Below, one piece after another: positions 1-7,655 of a stretch of DNA of 24,484 bases. The number at the start of each line of letters is the position of its first letter. Position 1 is the first letter of the stretch. The DNA comes from SFEL01 sp045603585. GTDB taxonomy: Bacteria; Bacillota; Clostridia; Christensenellales; CAG-138. The stretch lies in the NCBI GenBank assembly GCA_045603585.1, contig JAZUMK010000010.1, forward strand, positions 1 to 24,484, given 5' to 3'. Both the position numbers and the translations under genes were made by a program. The notes below the pieces were generated by a model that worked only from the letters and a program-made list of their open reading frames with translations, was not told the DNA's origin and searched no databases.

Positions 1-331
1 TTAAGGTATGTTTTCCTTACGGAAAACATACCTTAAAAGGGCGGTGGGCGGGTTTAGATAAATCCACCTATTCACTATTCACTATTACCTATAACTTCCC
101 CTGCCTCTCACTATGGGAGAGGTGGCCGAACGCAGTGAGGCCGGAGAGGGCAGGGCAAAGAGCCTATCAAGGCCCTCTCAGTCAGCAAAGCTGACAGCTC
201 TCCCGGAGGGAGAGCCAAGGGATAGCTGCTTTTCCGTCTGCGGTTGGCTACCATCCATGCTTCCGCCAGTACGTCCCGTTTTCCCGCAAGGGAAAACATA
301 CCTTAAAAGGGCGGTGGGCGGGTTTAGATAA
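1..331. repeat. Composite repeat block (R, T, C, R units)
   Basis: This gene-free stretch downstream of gyrA is made of repeat units. Positions 1-36 form a perfect 16-bp inverted repeat around the loop TTAC, and run into a constant tail (AAAAGGGCGGTGGGCGGG, then TTTAGATAA) that ends near 60; this is an R unit read in reverse. Positions 68-102 hold a T unit (CTATTCACTATTACCTATAA). Positions 103-220 are a reverse copy of family C: the arms GCCTCTCAC/GGGAGAGG, the stem GTCAGC/GCTGAC and the stem GCTCTCCC/GGGAGAGC can all be seen. Positions 278-331 are a second reverse R unit, with a TTTTCCC-GCAA-GGGAAAA hairpin. No gene is credible here. The short reading frames consist only of repeat sequence. 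Confidence 0.8.
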
Positions 332-360
332 AAGGGCGAAAAGCATACCACCTTTCGCCC
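331..360 (-). terminator. Probable gyrA terminator
   Basis: Reading the minus strand just past the gyrA stop, GGGCGAAA pairs with TTTCGCCC (8 bp, loop of about 11 nt) and is followed by TTTTA. The T-run is short, so termination may be weak. It is the only candidate between gyrA and the repeat block. Confidence 0.55.
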
Positions 361-376
361 ATTGTACTTTTATCAA

Positions 377-2821
377 TTATTCTTCCGTGGTTACTTCCTC
401 TGCCTCCGCATGGGGCACTATCGCAACGCCGGATACCCTGTCTGCGGTGCGCATCAGCCTTACGCCCTGGGTGTTTCTGGAGATTACGGATATCTGCTGT
501 GCAGGCAGGCGGATTATGGTGCCCTCGGAGGAGATCAGCATGATGTCATCGTCATCTGTTACCATCTTCATGCACACAAGGTCGCCTGTCTTTTCGGTTA
601 TCGCCATGGCGATGATGCCCTTGCCGCCGCGGCCCTGGGGACGGTATTCTTCCTCCCGGGTACGCTTGCCCATGCCCAGCTCGGATATGGCCAGTATGCT
701 GCCGCCGGGTATGACCTTTTCTGCGCCAACCACTTCGTCGTCATCATCCAGCAGTATGCTGCGTACGCCTGTTGCAGTGCGGCCCATGGGACGAACGTCC
801 TCCTCGCTGAAGCGGATGCTCTTGCCCTTCTTGGTTCCGATAAGAATGTCATCATCGCCGCCGGTGAGCATGGCTGCGATAAGCTCGTCGCCTTCTCTCA
901 GGTTCTGGGCTATCATGCCGCCCTTGCGGATGTTTTCAAATTCATCCATGGGGGTCTTCTTGATAACGCCATAGCGGGTGGCCAGCACAAGGTACTTGCC
1001 CTCGTCGGTAACGGGGAACATGGCGGTGACCTTCTCGCCCTCTCTGAGGTCAAGCAGGTTTACTATGGCGGTGCCCTTGGCGGCGCGGCCTGCCTCGGGA
1101 ATCATATAGCACTTGATGCGGAATACCCTGCCCATGTTGGTAAAGAACATGATCTCATCGTGGGTATTGCAGCTGAACAGGTGCTCCACAAAGTCCTCTT
1201 CACGGGTGGTCTGGCCGGTAACGCCTCTGCCGCCCCTGTTCTGGGCACGGTAGGTGTCCATGCTGGTGCGCTTGGCAAAGCCAAAGTGTGTGAGGGTAAC
1301 AGCCATATCCTCAGGCTGGATTATGTCATCCAGCTCGATATCGTCGGTGAGGGGGGCAATCTCGGTGCGGCGGGGGTCTGCAAACTTGCGGCGCACTTCA
1401 AGGATTTCCTCCCGGATAATGCCAAGCAGCTTGCTGTTGTCCGCCAGTATGCTTTCATAGTATGCAACGGTTTCCACAAGGCCGTCCCGCTCTGCCTGGA
1501 TCTTGTCCTGCTCCAGGCCGGTAAGCCTGCCAAGGCGCATATCCAGTATGGCCTGGCTCTGCTTGTCGGTAAGGCCAAAGCGTTCGTTAAGCCTTGCCTT
1601 TGCTTCAACGCCGGTCTTGGATGTCTTGATGATATCCACAACCTCGTCGATATTCATCAGGGCTATCAGCAGACCCTCCAATATATGCAGTCGCTCCCTT
1701 GCCTTTTCAAGGTCGTGCTGAGTTCTTCTGGTAACCACCTGCTCCTGGAAGCGGAGATAGTGATACAGCATTTCCTTGATATTCAGCACCTTGGGCTCGT
1801 TATCCACCAGCGCCAGCATAATTACGGCGAAGGTATCCTGCAGCTGAGTGTGCTTATACAGCTGATTCAGCACCACGTTGGCGTTCACGTCCTTCTTTAT
1901 CTCGATGACCACCTTCATGCCGTTGCGGTTGCTCTCGTCACGGAGGCCGGTGATGCCCTCTATCTTCTTTTCGTGAACCAGCTCTGCAATCTTTTCCACA
2001 AGGCGTGCCTTGTTTACCTGATAGGGCAGCTCGGTTACAAGTATACGGCTCTTGCCGTTTGCCATGGGCTCTATCTCGGTGCGGGCGCGGACAACTATCT
2101 TGCCGCGGCCGGTGCGGTATGCCTGGCGTATGCCGGAGGTGCCCATTATCATTGCGCCGGTGGGGAAATCCGGGCCGGGAAGGTATGTCATCAGCTCTTC
2201 CACGGAGATATCCGGATTGTCTATCAGCGCAACGTATGCGTCAATGGTCTCCCCAAGGTTATGGGGAGGGATGTTTGTGGCCATGCCTACGGCTATGCCG
2301 TTGCTGCCATTTACCAGCAGATTGGGATACCTTGAGGGCAGCACAAGGGGCTGGGTCAGGGTTTCGTCAAAGTTCGGCCCGAAGTCCACGGTGTTTTTGT
2401 CGATATCCGCCAGCATTTCAAGGCTCATTTTGGAAAGGCGCGCCTCGGTGTATCGCATGGCTGCGGCAGAGTCGCCGTCCACGCTGCCGAAGTTGCCCTG
2501 ACCTTCCACCAGCATGTAGCGGGTGTTGAAATCCTGGGCAAGGCGCACCATTGCATCGTAAACAGAGCTGTCGCCGTGGGGGTGATATTTACCCAGCACG
2601 TCGCCAACTATACGGGCGGATTTGTGGAAGGGCTTGTCAGGGGTGAAGCCCTGCTCGCCCATGGAATACAGTATGCGGCGATGCACCGGCTTCAGGCCGT
2701 CCCGAACGTCCGGCAGCGCCCTGTTTATGATTACCGCCATGGCGTAGGATATGAAGGATTTCTTCATCTCCTGCTCGATGTCCAGCGGCCTTATGCGGGG
2801 ATTCATGGTGATTTCGTCCAT
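377..2821 (-). CDS. gyrA: DNA gyrase subunit A
   Basis: GyrA is the breakage-reunion subunit of the A2B2 gyrase, which introduces negative supercoils using ATP hydrolysed by GyrB. The 814-residue length is normal. The winged-helix active site contains AMRYTEARL with catalytic Tyr124 (equivalent to E. coli Tyr122). In the quinolone region, GDSSVYD carries Ser85 and Asp89, the susceptible-type residues. The C-terminal beta-pinwheel has a GyrA-box-like motif QNRGGRG (527-533) and a second, QGRGGKG (729-735), in a late blade. The protein ends in an acidic tail. The ATG start follows AAGGAG with good spacing. Unlike the usual tight gyrB-gyrA pair, gyrB lies 446 bp upstream, separated by S and R repeats, so gyrA may have its own promoter, though none is obvious. 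The identification is firm. Confidence 0.98.
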   Translation of the reverse strand: MDEITMNPRIRPLDIEQEMKKSFISYAMAVIINRALPDVRDGLKPVHRRILYSMGEQGFTPDKPFHKSARIVGDVLGKYHPHGDSSVYDAMVRLAQDFNTRYMLVEGQGNFGSVDGDSAAAMRYTEARLSKMSLEMLADIDKNTVDFGPNFDETLTQPLVLPSRYPNLLVNGSNGIAVGMATNIPPHNLGETIDAYVALIDNPDISVEELMTYLPGPDFPTGAMIMGTSGIRQAYRTGRGKIVVRARTEIEPMANGKSRILVTELPYQVNKARLVEKIAELVHEKKIEGITGLRDESNRNGMKVVIEIKKDVNANVVLNQLYKHTQLQDTFAVIMLALVDNEPKVLNIKEMLYHYLRFQEQVVTRRTQHDLEKARERLHILEGLLIALMNIDEVVDIIKTSKTGVEAKARLNERFGLTDKQSQAILDMRLGRLTGLEQDKIQAERDGLVETVAYYESILADNSKLLGIIREEILEVRRKFADPRRTEIAPLTDDIELDDIIQPEDMAVTLTHFGFAKRTSMDTYRAQNRGGRGVTGQTTREEDFVEHLFSCNTHDEIMFFTNMGRVFRIKCYMIPEAGRAAKGTAIVNLLDLREGEKVTAMFPVTDEGKYLVLATRYGVIKKTPMDEFENIRKGGMIAQNLREGDELIAAMLTGGDDDILIGTKKGKSIRFSEEDVRPMGRTATGVRSILLDDDDEVVGAEKVIPGGSILAISELGMGKRTREEEYRPQGRGGKGIIAMAITEKTGDLVCMKMVTDDDDIMLISSEGTIIRLPAQQISVISRNTQGVRLMRTADRVSGVAIVPHAEAEEVTTEE

Positions 2822-2853
2822 TGTGGTGCTCCTTCTTGAAGAGGATTATCCGT

Positions 2854-2918
2854 CTTCTTTTCTTTTTCTTTTCAGGAGAAAAGAAAAGAGAAAAGAAGCA
2901 AAAGAAAAAGAAAAGCGA
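2854..2918 (-). repeat. S element, gyrA 5' side
   Basis: A pyrimidine arm (2854-2873) pairs almost fully with a purine arm (2878-2898), about 19 bp with one bulge. On the side away from gyrA it is followed by the tail CAAAAGAAAAAGAAAAGCG. The hairpin lies about 32 nt upstream of the gyrA start, inside the presumed leader. It could act as a leader hairpin or simply be an intergenic repeat. Confidence 0.7.
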
Positions 2919-2992
2919 AGGATTAAGGGTTATTGCGGTTTATGTTTGCTTTGGTGTTCTGTCCTTTACATGAGGGTGGCACTTAGGTGCCA

Positions 2993-3166
2993 TTTATCTA
3001 TACCCGACCGCCCCTTTAAAGAACTTTTTCCCTTACGGGAAAAAGGAGGCGGCAAACTCAAAGCCTTTTCTGAATACGCCTTGTTTTAATTAGGTGCATC
3101 CGATAGCACATTCTGCTTTTCCGCAGGAAAAGCTACGTTAAAAGGGTGGTGGGTGGGATTAGATAA
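2993..3166. repeat. Two convergent R units
   Basis: A forward R unit (2993-3046: TTATCTATACCCGACCG, then a TTTTTCCC-TTAC-GGGAAAAA hairpin) faces a reverse R unit (3115-3166: CTTTTCC-GCA-GGAAAAG, then AAAGGGTGGTGGGTGGG and ATTAGATAA). The stems differ but both are paired. About 70 bp between them shows nothing recognisable. The block fills most of the gyrB-gyrA gap. Confidence 0.75.
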
Positions 3167-3203
3167 ATCCAATTCCCATTTATCCCTTTTACATTATCCT
3201 TTG

Positions 3204-3262
3204 GTACTTTCCTTTAAGGAAAGTACGCTTCTTTTGGTTCTTTTCTTCTAGAAGAAAAGAAC
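3204..3262 (-). repeat. Double S hairpin, gyrB 3' end
   Basis: The first hairpin, 3237-3262, is a perfect 26-bp palindrome (GTTCTTTTCTTCT and its complement) lying 5 nt past the gyrB stop. On the distal side comes CCAAAAGAAGC, then a second hairpin at 3204-3226 (11-bp arms, GTACTTTCCTT/AAGGAAAGTAC). It may act in gyrB 3'-end formation, although no T-run follows either stem. Confidence 0.65.
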
Positions 3263-3267
3263 ATCAA

Positions 3268-5211
3268 TTATACATCAAGGTCTTCAACCAGCTTGCTGTT
3301 CTGCTCTATAAACTCCTTGCGGGGCTCAACCTTGTCCCCCATGAGAGTGGAGAATATCTCGTCCGCCCTTATGGCGTCATCCAGCTGTACCTGCAGCATG
3401 ATGCGGTTTTCGGGATCCATGGTGGTTTCCCACAGCTGGTCCGGGTTCATTTCGCCAAGGCCCTTGTACCGGTTGATAAGGGGCTTGGGCTCACGGCCTA
3501 TCTCTTTGAGGATCTTTTCCAGCTCCTCGTCGTTGTAGGCGTACCAGATGTTCTTGCCTCTGGTGATGCGGTAGAGGGGGGGCTGGGCAACGTATACATA
3601 GCCCTTCTCGATGAGGGGGCGCATGTGGCGATAGAAGAAGGTCAATAGCAGTATGCGGATATGGCTGCCGTCAACGTCAGCATCCGTCATGCAGACTATC
3701 TTATGATAGCGAAGCTTGCTGTCGTCAAATTCAGAGTCTATGCCTGCGCCGAAGGCGGTTATCATGGCCCGGATCTCGTTATTGGCCAGCATCTTGTCAA
3801 GGCGGGTCTTTTCAACGTTGAGTATCTTGCCTCTGAGGGGCAGTATGGCCTGATATTCGGGATTTCGTCCCATCTTGGCGGAGCCGCCTGCAGAGTCGCC
3901 CTCAACTATAAATATTTCACACTTGCTGGGATCGTTGCTGTTGCAGTCTGCCAGCTTGCCGGGCAGGGAGGTGTTGTCCAGCGCGGTCTTGCGGCGGGTA
4001 AGCTCCCTTGCCTTGCGTGCGGCTTCCCTTGCACGGGATGCGGTAAGGCACTTGTCGATTATCTGTTTGGATACCTGGGGATGCTCCTCAAGGTAATATG
4101 CAAGGCCCTCGCCTACGATGTTATCCACAAGGGAGCGAATGTAGGCATTGCCAAGCTTTGTCTTGGTCTGACCCTCAAACTGGGGCTCAACCAGCTTTAC
4201 GCTGATGATGGCGGTGAGACCCTCGCGAACGTCCTCGCCGGAAAGGTTTGCATCGTTGTCCTTGAGTATTTTATACTTGCGGGCGTAGTCGTTTATGCTG
4301 CGGGCAAGGGCGCTCCTGAAGCCCACCAGATGGCTGCCGCCTTCGCCGGTGTTTATGTTGTTGGCAAAGGTGAATACGCTTTCGTTGTAATCGGAATTGT
4401 ACTGCATGGCCACCTCAACCGTAGCGACCTGCTCCTTTTCGGGCTGATTGCGTGCCCCCTCAAAGTACATTACCTCATCGTGCAGCACGTCCTTATTTTT
4501 GTTGAGATGCTCAACAAAGGATATGATGCCGCCCTCGTAGCAGAAGCTGCGGCTAAGCTCAGGCTCAACACGCTTGTCGGTAACGGTGATGCGCACACCC
4601 TTGTTCAGGAAGGCCAGCTCACGCATTCTGCCCTTGAGGGTATCAAAGTTGTACTCAAGGCTGTCGAATATCTTGTCGTTGGCAAGGAAGGTGATGGTGG
4701 TGCCGGAGCCTATGGATTCATCGTAGGTGCCAACCTTCTGCACGTCGGTAAGGGGATCGCCCTCCCGGTATTCCTGGCGGTAGATTATGCCCTCGCGCCT
4801 TACCTCCGCAGTGAGGGAGGTGGACAGGGCGTTAACAACGCTGAGGCCAACGCCGTGAAGGCCGCCGGATACCTTGTAGCCGGAGCCGCCGAATTTGCCG
4901 CCTGCGTGCAGCACTGTCAGGGCAACCTCCAGCGCGGATTTGCCCATCTTTTCATGCATGCCCACAGGTATGCCGCGGCCGTTGTCCGCCACGCTTACAG
5001 AGCTGTCCTCATGTATGGTTATTTCAACATGGGTGCAGTAGCCGGCAATGGCCTCGTCGATGGCGTTATCCACCAGCTCCTTTACAAGATGGTGAAGGCC
5101 GCGAACGTCGGTGGAGCCGATGTACATGCCGGGGCGGCGCTTTACCGCCTCAAGGCCCTCAAGCACCTGTATTTCGCTGGCTTCGTAATTGCTGTTGTGA
5201 TTCTGTTCCAT
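3268..5211 (-). CDS. gyrB: DNA gyrase subunit B
   Basis: GyrB is the ATPase subunit of gyrase. At 647 residues it has the short Gram-positive form, without the enterobacterial TOPRIM insert. The GHKL ATPase domain is complete: ELVDNAIDEA (45-54), DNGRGIP (76-82) and GGLHGVGLSVVNALS (116-130). The TOPRIM domain has EGDSAGGSAKMGRN and the DxDxD metal site in TDADVDGSH. The C-terminal GyrA-interacting part includes NRYKGLGEMN. The ATG start has only a weak CAGGT-type ribosome site. The gene is followed at once by a double S hairpin, and its leader carries another S element. It lies 423 bp from remB, so it is not tightly coupled to recF-remB. Confidence 0.98.
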   Translation of the reverse strand: MEQNHNSNYEASEIQVLEGLEAVKRRPGMYIGSTDVRGLHHLVKELVDNAIDEAIAGYCTHVEITIHEDSSVSVADNGRGIPVGMHEKMGKSALEVALTVLHAGGKFGGSGYKVSGGLHGVGLSVVNALSTSLTAEVRREGIIYRQEYREGDPLTDVQKVGTYDESIGSGTTITFLANDKIFDSLEYNFDTLKGRMRELAFLNKGVRITVTDKRVEPELSRSFCYEGGIISFVEHLNKNKDVLHDEVMYFEGARNQPEKEQVATVEVAMQYNSDYNESVFTFANNINTGEGGSHLVGFRSALARSINDYARKYKILKDNDANLSGEDVREGLTAIISVKLVEPQFEGQTKTKLGNAYIRSLVDNIVGEGLAYYLEEHPQVSKQIIDKCLTASRAREAARKARELTRRKTALDNTSLPGKLADCNSNDPSKCEIFIVEGDSAGGSAKMGRNPEYQAILPLRGKILNVEKTRLDKMLANNEIRAMITAFGAGIDSEFDDSKLRYHKIVCMTDADVDGSHIRILLLTFFYRHMRPLIEKGYVYVAQPPLYRITRGKNIWYAYNDEELEKILKEIGREPKPLINRYKGLGEMNPDQLWETTMDPENRIMLQVQLDDAIRADEIFSTLMGDKVEPRKEFIEQNSKLVEDLDV

Positions 5212-5241
5212 GGTGTACCTGCTTTGTGTTGGTATTGTTCT

Positions 5242-5305
5242 CTTCTTTTTCTCTTTCTTTTTAAGAAAAAAGAAAGCAGAAAAAGAAGCAAAAAGAGAAA
5301 GAAAA
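5242..5305 (-). repeat. S element, gyrB 5' side
   Basis: CTTCTTTTTCTCTTTCTTTTT (5242-5262) faces a purine arm ending in AAAAAGAAG at 5288. The distal tail CAAAAAGAGAAAGAAAAAC follows. It starts about 31 nt upstream of the gyrB ATG. Pairing is long but contains a small asymmetry. Confidence 0.65.
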
Positions 5306-5380
5306 ACTAAATGGTTATTAATAAAGCGGGTTAAGTTTGCTTATTGCGCTTATGAGGATTATTTGGATTCCGGGAGGAGG

Positions 5381-5631
5381 TTATCTATACCCGCCCGCCG
5401 CCCTTTCAAGGTAGCTTTTCCCTTACGGGAAAGAGGGCGTACTGCCGAGTACGGGAGGGTATCGGCGATGGGACGGGCGATCACTGATCGCCCCTACAGT
5501 TTCCGCCGCAGATGGATAGCAAGCCCTGTTTTCCGTCAGGAAAACATACCTAAAGGGGTGGTTGGGCGGGGTAGTAAAATAATACCTATTCACTATTACC
5601 TATAACTTCCCCTGTGGGTGGGATTAGATAA
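5381..5631. repeat. Composite repeat block (R, palindrome, R, T)
   Basis: A forward R unit lies at 5381-5434 (TTATCTATACCCGCCCGCC and a CTTTTCCC-TTAC-GGGAAAG hairpin). A perfect 19-nt palindrome, GGGCGATCACTGATCGCCC, lies at 5475-5493 and continues CTACAGTTT. A reverse R unit follows at 5527-5578 (GTTTTCC-GTCA-GGAAAAC), then a T unit (5584-5613) and a reverse R-tail fragment (GTGGGTGGGATTAGATAA, 5614-5631). With the S element, this accounts for most of the gap between gyrB and remB. Confidence 0.75.
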
Positions 5632-5634
5632 TCC

Positions 5635-5877
5635 CTACATTCCGCGTTTAGCCAAGACAGTGCTGGACACCGGCGACGCATACACAGCCGGTCTTTCCCC
5701 GGTGCATATCACATAGGTCTCCGCGCCGCCGCCGGGCAGCTCCGTCACCCTGCCGCTGCCTATCATATTGGACAGGGTCCTGCGGGTATCGTAGGAGCTC
5801 ATGACGGTTTGCTTTGGCAGCATAAAGAGGATATCATCCTCGTCGATGGATTTATCCCCGCCAATGTGAATGTACAT
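5635..5877 (-). CDS. remB: RemB-like DUF370 regulator
   Basis: This 80-residue protein of the DUF370/RemA-RemB family begins MYIHIGGDKSIDEDDILFML. In Bacillus subtilis, family members regulate biofilm-matrix genes. The family's oligomeric DNA-binding behaviour is known from RemA, and the role here is inferred. Its place directly after recF and before gyrB is the conserved position of yaaB/remB in Bacillota. The start ATG overlaps the recF stop (TAATG), with AGGAGG just upstream, so the two are translationally coupled. The C-terminal half (GSGRVTELPGGGAETYVICT) is less typical of the RemA branch, so I prefer RemB. Confidence 0.85.
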   Translation of the reverse strand: MYIHIGGDKSIDEDDILFMLPKQTVMSSYDTRRTLSNMIGSGRVTELPGGGAETYVICTGERPAVYASPVSSTVLAKRGM

Positions 5878-6968
5878 TATTCCTCCTGCATGCTGCCCTT
5901 TTCGCAGCGGAAAACCTTTATATCCGTAAGCCCTGCCCGCTTTACCCCCTCAAGGGAGGTGCAGGTAAGGAAGCACTGACATTGCTGCATGCTTTCAAGC
6001 AGCATCCGCTGGCGGCTGTCGTCCAGCTCGCTGAGCACGTCATCCAGTATCAGCACAGGGGGCTCGTCCTTTATCTCCCGAAGGAAGGTAAGCTCGGAAA
6101 GCTTTAATGACAGCGCGGCGGTGCGCTTCTGCCCCTGGGAGCCGAAGGCGCGCAGATCCACCCCCGAAAGGGAAATGGCAATATCGTCCCGATGGGGGCC
6201 AACGGTGGTAAAGCCACGGCGCAGGTCTTCCTGCACGCTGCGCTTGAGGGCATCCATCATTTCGCCGTAAAAATCCCCCTCAGCCTTAAGGCTGGGCTCG
6301 TAGGCTATCTCCAATGATTCCCTGCCGCCGGATATGCTTTTGTGCAGGTCGTAGGCGATGGTGGAAAGGCCGTCGATAAAGTCGTATCGGTCTATCATTA
6401 TTTCCTCGCCCAATGCGGCAAGCTGCTGATCCCATACGTCCAGCATTTCCGCATCCGGCTGTATCTGCTCCTTCAGGAGGGCATTGCGCTGCTTCAGCGC
6501 GGCATTATATCGTTGGAGGCGGTAAAAGTAGGCGGGATGGGTCTGGCTTATTTCCATATCCATAAACCGCCGCCGCTCAGAGGGGCCTTCCTTTACTATG
6601 GCAAGGTCCTCCGGGGCAAACATGACCACATTGAGATGGCCCATCAGCTCCCCGGTCTTTGAGGCAAGCTGACGGTCGATGTATATCTTTTTGCGCTCCC
6701 CGTCCCGGAGCTTGAGCTCTATAAGGTGGGCGCCGGTGTTGTTGGTGATATCCACCCCAACGTATCCCCCGGCGCAGCCCTGCATGATAAGCTCGCTGTC
6801 CCTGGCGGTACGGTGGGAGCGGCCGAATGCACATAAAAATATTGCCTCGGCGGCGTTGGTTTTGCCCTGGGCATTGTCCCCCAGTATGGCGTTGATGCCG
6901 GGGCCGGGACGCATGTCCAGCGAGGTGTAATTGCGGTATTGACTTAGGCGCAGCTTATCTATCCGCAC
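5877..6968 (-). CDS. recF: DNA replication/repair protein RecF
   Basis: RecF is an SMC-like ABC ATPase that loads RecA at gaps with RecO and RecR. It has 363 residues, the usual length. It begins MRIDKLRLSQYRNY, typical of the family. Walker A is GDNAQGKT (30-37), the ABC signature region is GSQGQKRTAALSLKLSE, and Walker B is PVLILDDVLSELDD, followed by the D-loop. The start is GTG: the next in-frame Met would remove the conserved N-terminal strand. recF is the first gene of its transcript, behind a good sigma-A-type promoter at 7009-7037. The usual upstream partners dnaA, dnaN and yaaA are missing. Confidence 0.96.
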   Translation of the reverse strand: MRIDKLRLSQYRNYTSLDMRPGPGINAILGDNAQGKTNAAEAIFLCAFGRSHRTARDSELIMQGCAGGYVGVDITNNTGAHLIELKLRDGERKKIYIDRQLASKTGELMGHLNVVMFAPEDLAIVKEGPSERRRFMDMEISQTHPAYFYRLQRYNAALKQRNALLKEQIQPDAEMLDVWDQQLAALGEEIMIDRYDFIDGLSTIAYDLHKSISGGRESLEIAYEPSLKAEGDFYGEMMDALKRSVQEDLRRGFTTVGPHRDDIAISLSGVDLRAFGSQGQKRTAALSLKLSELTFLREIKDEPPVLILDDVLSELDDSRQRMLLESMQQCQCFLTCTSLEGVKRAGLTDIKVFRCEKGSMQEE

Positions 6969-7008
6969 AGCTCACACTTGCCCCTTTATACCATAGTTTT
7001 GCTAAATA

Positions 7009-7037
7009 ATTTTATCATAAAATCGGCTTTTTTTCAA
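7009..7037 (-). promoter_or_regulatory. recF-remB promoter
   Basis: On the minus strand, TTGAAA (7032-7037) and TAAAAT (7009-7014) are separated by exactly 17 bp. They lie in an AT-rich tract, with the GTG start about 40 nt downstream. This matches a vegetative sigma-factor promoter. Confidence 0.7.
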
Positions 7038-7095
7038 GGCGCTTTATTATAATAAGAAAGAAGAGTTTTAAGTGTGTTATAAATATACGTTTTAT

Positions 7096-7113
7096 TGTGA
7101 ATATTGTGGATAA
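7096..7113 (-). promoter_or_regulatory. Adjacent DnaA-box-like 9-mers
   Basis: TGTGGATAA at 7105-7113 is the exact complement of the consensus DnaA box TTATCCACA. Directly beside it, TGTGAATAT (7096-7104) differs from TGTGNATAA at the last base. They flank an AT-rich stretch (about 6990-7104) upstream of recF. Two boxes are not enough to call an origin, but the location between recF and mnmG is where one would be expected. Confidence 0.4.
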
Positions 7114-7129
7114 TCGCAAGACGGGGCTG

Positions 7130-7291
7130 CACCGCAAGGGAGGTTATAGGTAATGGTGAAGAAGTTAGATATCTATACCCACCCACCGCCCTTTTCAGGT
7201 AATTTCGCCTTACGGCGAAATGGGTGCACTGTCGGAATCGCAGGCAGTATCGTGCCACCCTTTTAAGGCAGCTTTTCCTTGCGGAAAAGCG
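7130..7291. repeat. 162-bp direct repeat, copy 1
   Basis: This differs from 8461-8622 at only about 6 positions and has the same orientation. Internally it holds a reversed T unit, a full forward R unit with an ATTTCGCC-TTAC-GGCGAAAT hairpin (7169-7221), a unique linker (GCACTGTCGGAATCGCAGGC), and a second partial R unit with CTTTTCC-TTGC-GGAAAAG. A more diverged relative of the first half lies at 19670-19755. Confidence 0.9.
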
Positions 7292-7324
7292 GGCGCTCTA
7301 TCCTTCTGCGGTGAAAAACTGTAG

Positions 7325-7343
7325 GGGCGATCAGTGATCGCCC
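7325..7343. repeat. GGGCGATCA palindrome
   Basis: The perfect 19-nt palindrome GGGCGATCAGTGATCGCCC is preceded by AAAACTGTAG. It is the reverse orientation of the unit at 5475-5493, sharing the flank CCTACAGTTT. Confidence 0.7.
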
Positions 7344-7394
7344 GCCGACAGCACGCCGCCATCATTATCAACCTGTCATTGCGGGACAGCTCTC

Positions 7395-7512
7395 CCTCGT
7401 CGTCACGGACTGCGCTTGCTCGCGGCCATATTCCTAAGAATATGCCCTCTCGCTCACTCCATCGCTCCTCCTCTCCGCACAAAATCGTCGCTTCGCTTTG
7501 GATTTTGTGCGG
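7395..7512 (-). repeat. Family B repeat, copy 1
   Basis: Read on the minus strand: an 11-bp hairpin (CGCACAAAATC/GATTTTGTGCG, 7476-7511) around CAAAGCGAAGCGAC, then GAGAGGAGGAGCGATGG, a stem CATATTC/GAATATG, and GTCCGTGACGACGAGG. Its outer end interrupts a CATTGCGGG (family D) fragment at 7375-7385, suggesting insertion into or recombination with that repeat. Confidence 0.75.
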
Positions 7513-7529
7513 TATCTTTCGCCCCTCTT

Positions 7530-7611
7530 GCCTCTCACTATGGGAGAGGTGGCCGAGCATAGCGAGGTCGGAGAGGGCTTCACCTCTTCACTATTCACTA
7601 TTACCTGTCGC
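7530..7611. repeat. Partial family C plus T unit
   Basis: Positions 7530-7578 match the outer part of family C in reverse (GCCTCTCACTATGGGAGAGG, then a GGTCGGAGAGGGC end). The inner CTCCCC and GTCACC hairpins are lost. A T unit (TTCACTATTCACTATTACCT) follows directly. Confidence 0.65.
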
Positions 7612-7613
7612 CT

Positions 7614-7642
7614 ATAAAAAAGCGCTTCCTTTTAAGAAGCGC
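7614..7642 (-). terminator. Terminator of the TIM-barrel gene
   Basis: On the minus strand, GGCGCTTC pairs with GAAGCGC across a short A-rich loop, and TTTTTT follows. It lies about 15 nt past the stop codon. This is a canonical intrinsic terminator. Confidence 0.85.
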
Positions 7643-7655
7643 CTTTGATGAAAAA

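Noticed and set aside
362..2335. A 657-codon plus-strand open frame opposite gyrA, and similar long frames opposite gyrB, gltX, glnS and the SH3-sortase gene
   Set aside because: They lie entirely on the antisense strand of firm genes, are rich in Ala, Gly, His and Tyr in a way expected from mirrored codon bias, and have no ribosome site or family motif.
4120..4132. Perfect TTATCCACA DnaA box inside gyrB
   Set aside because: It is a single occurrence in coding sequence with no neighbouring boxes, as expected by chance.
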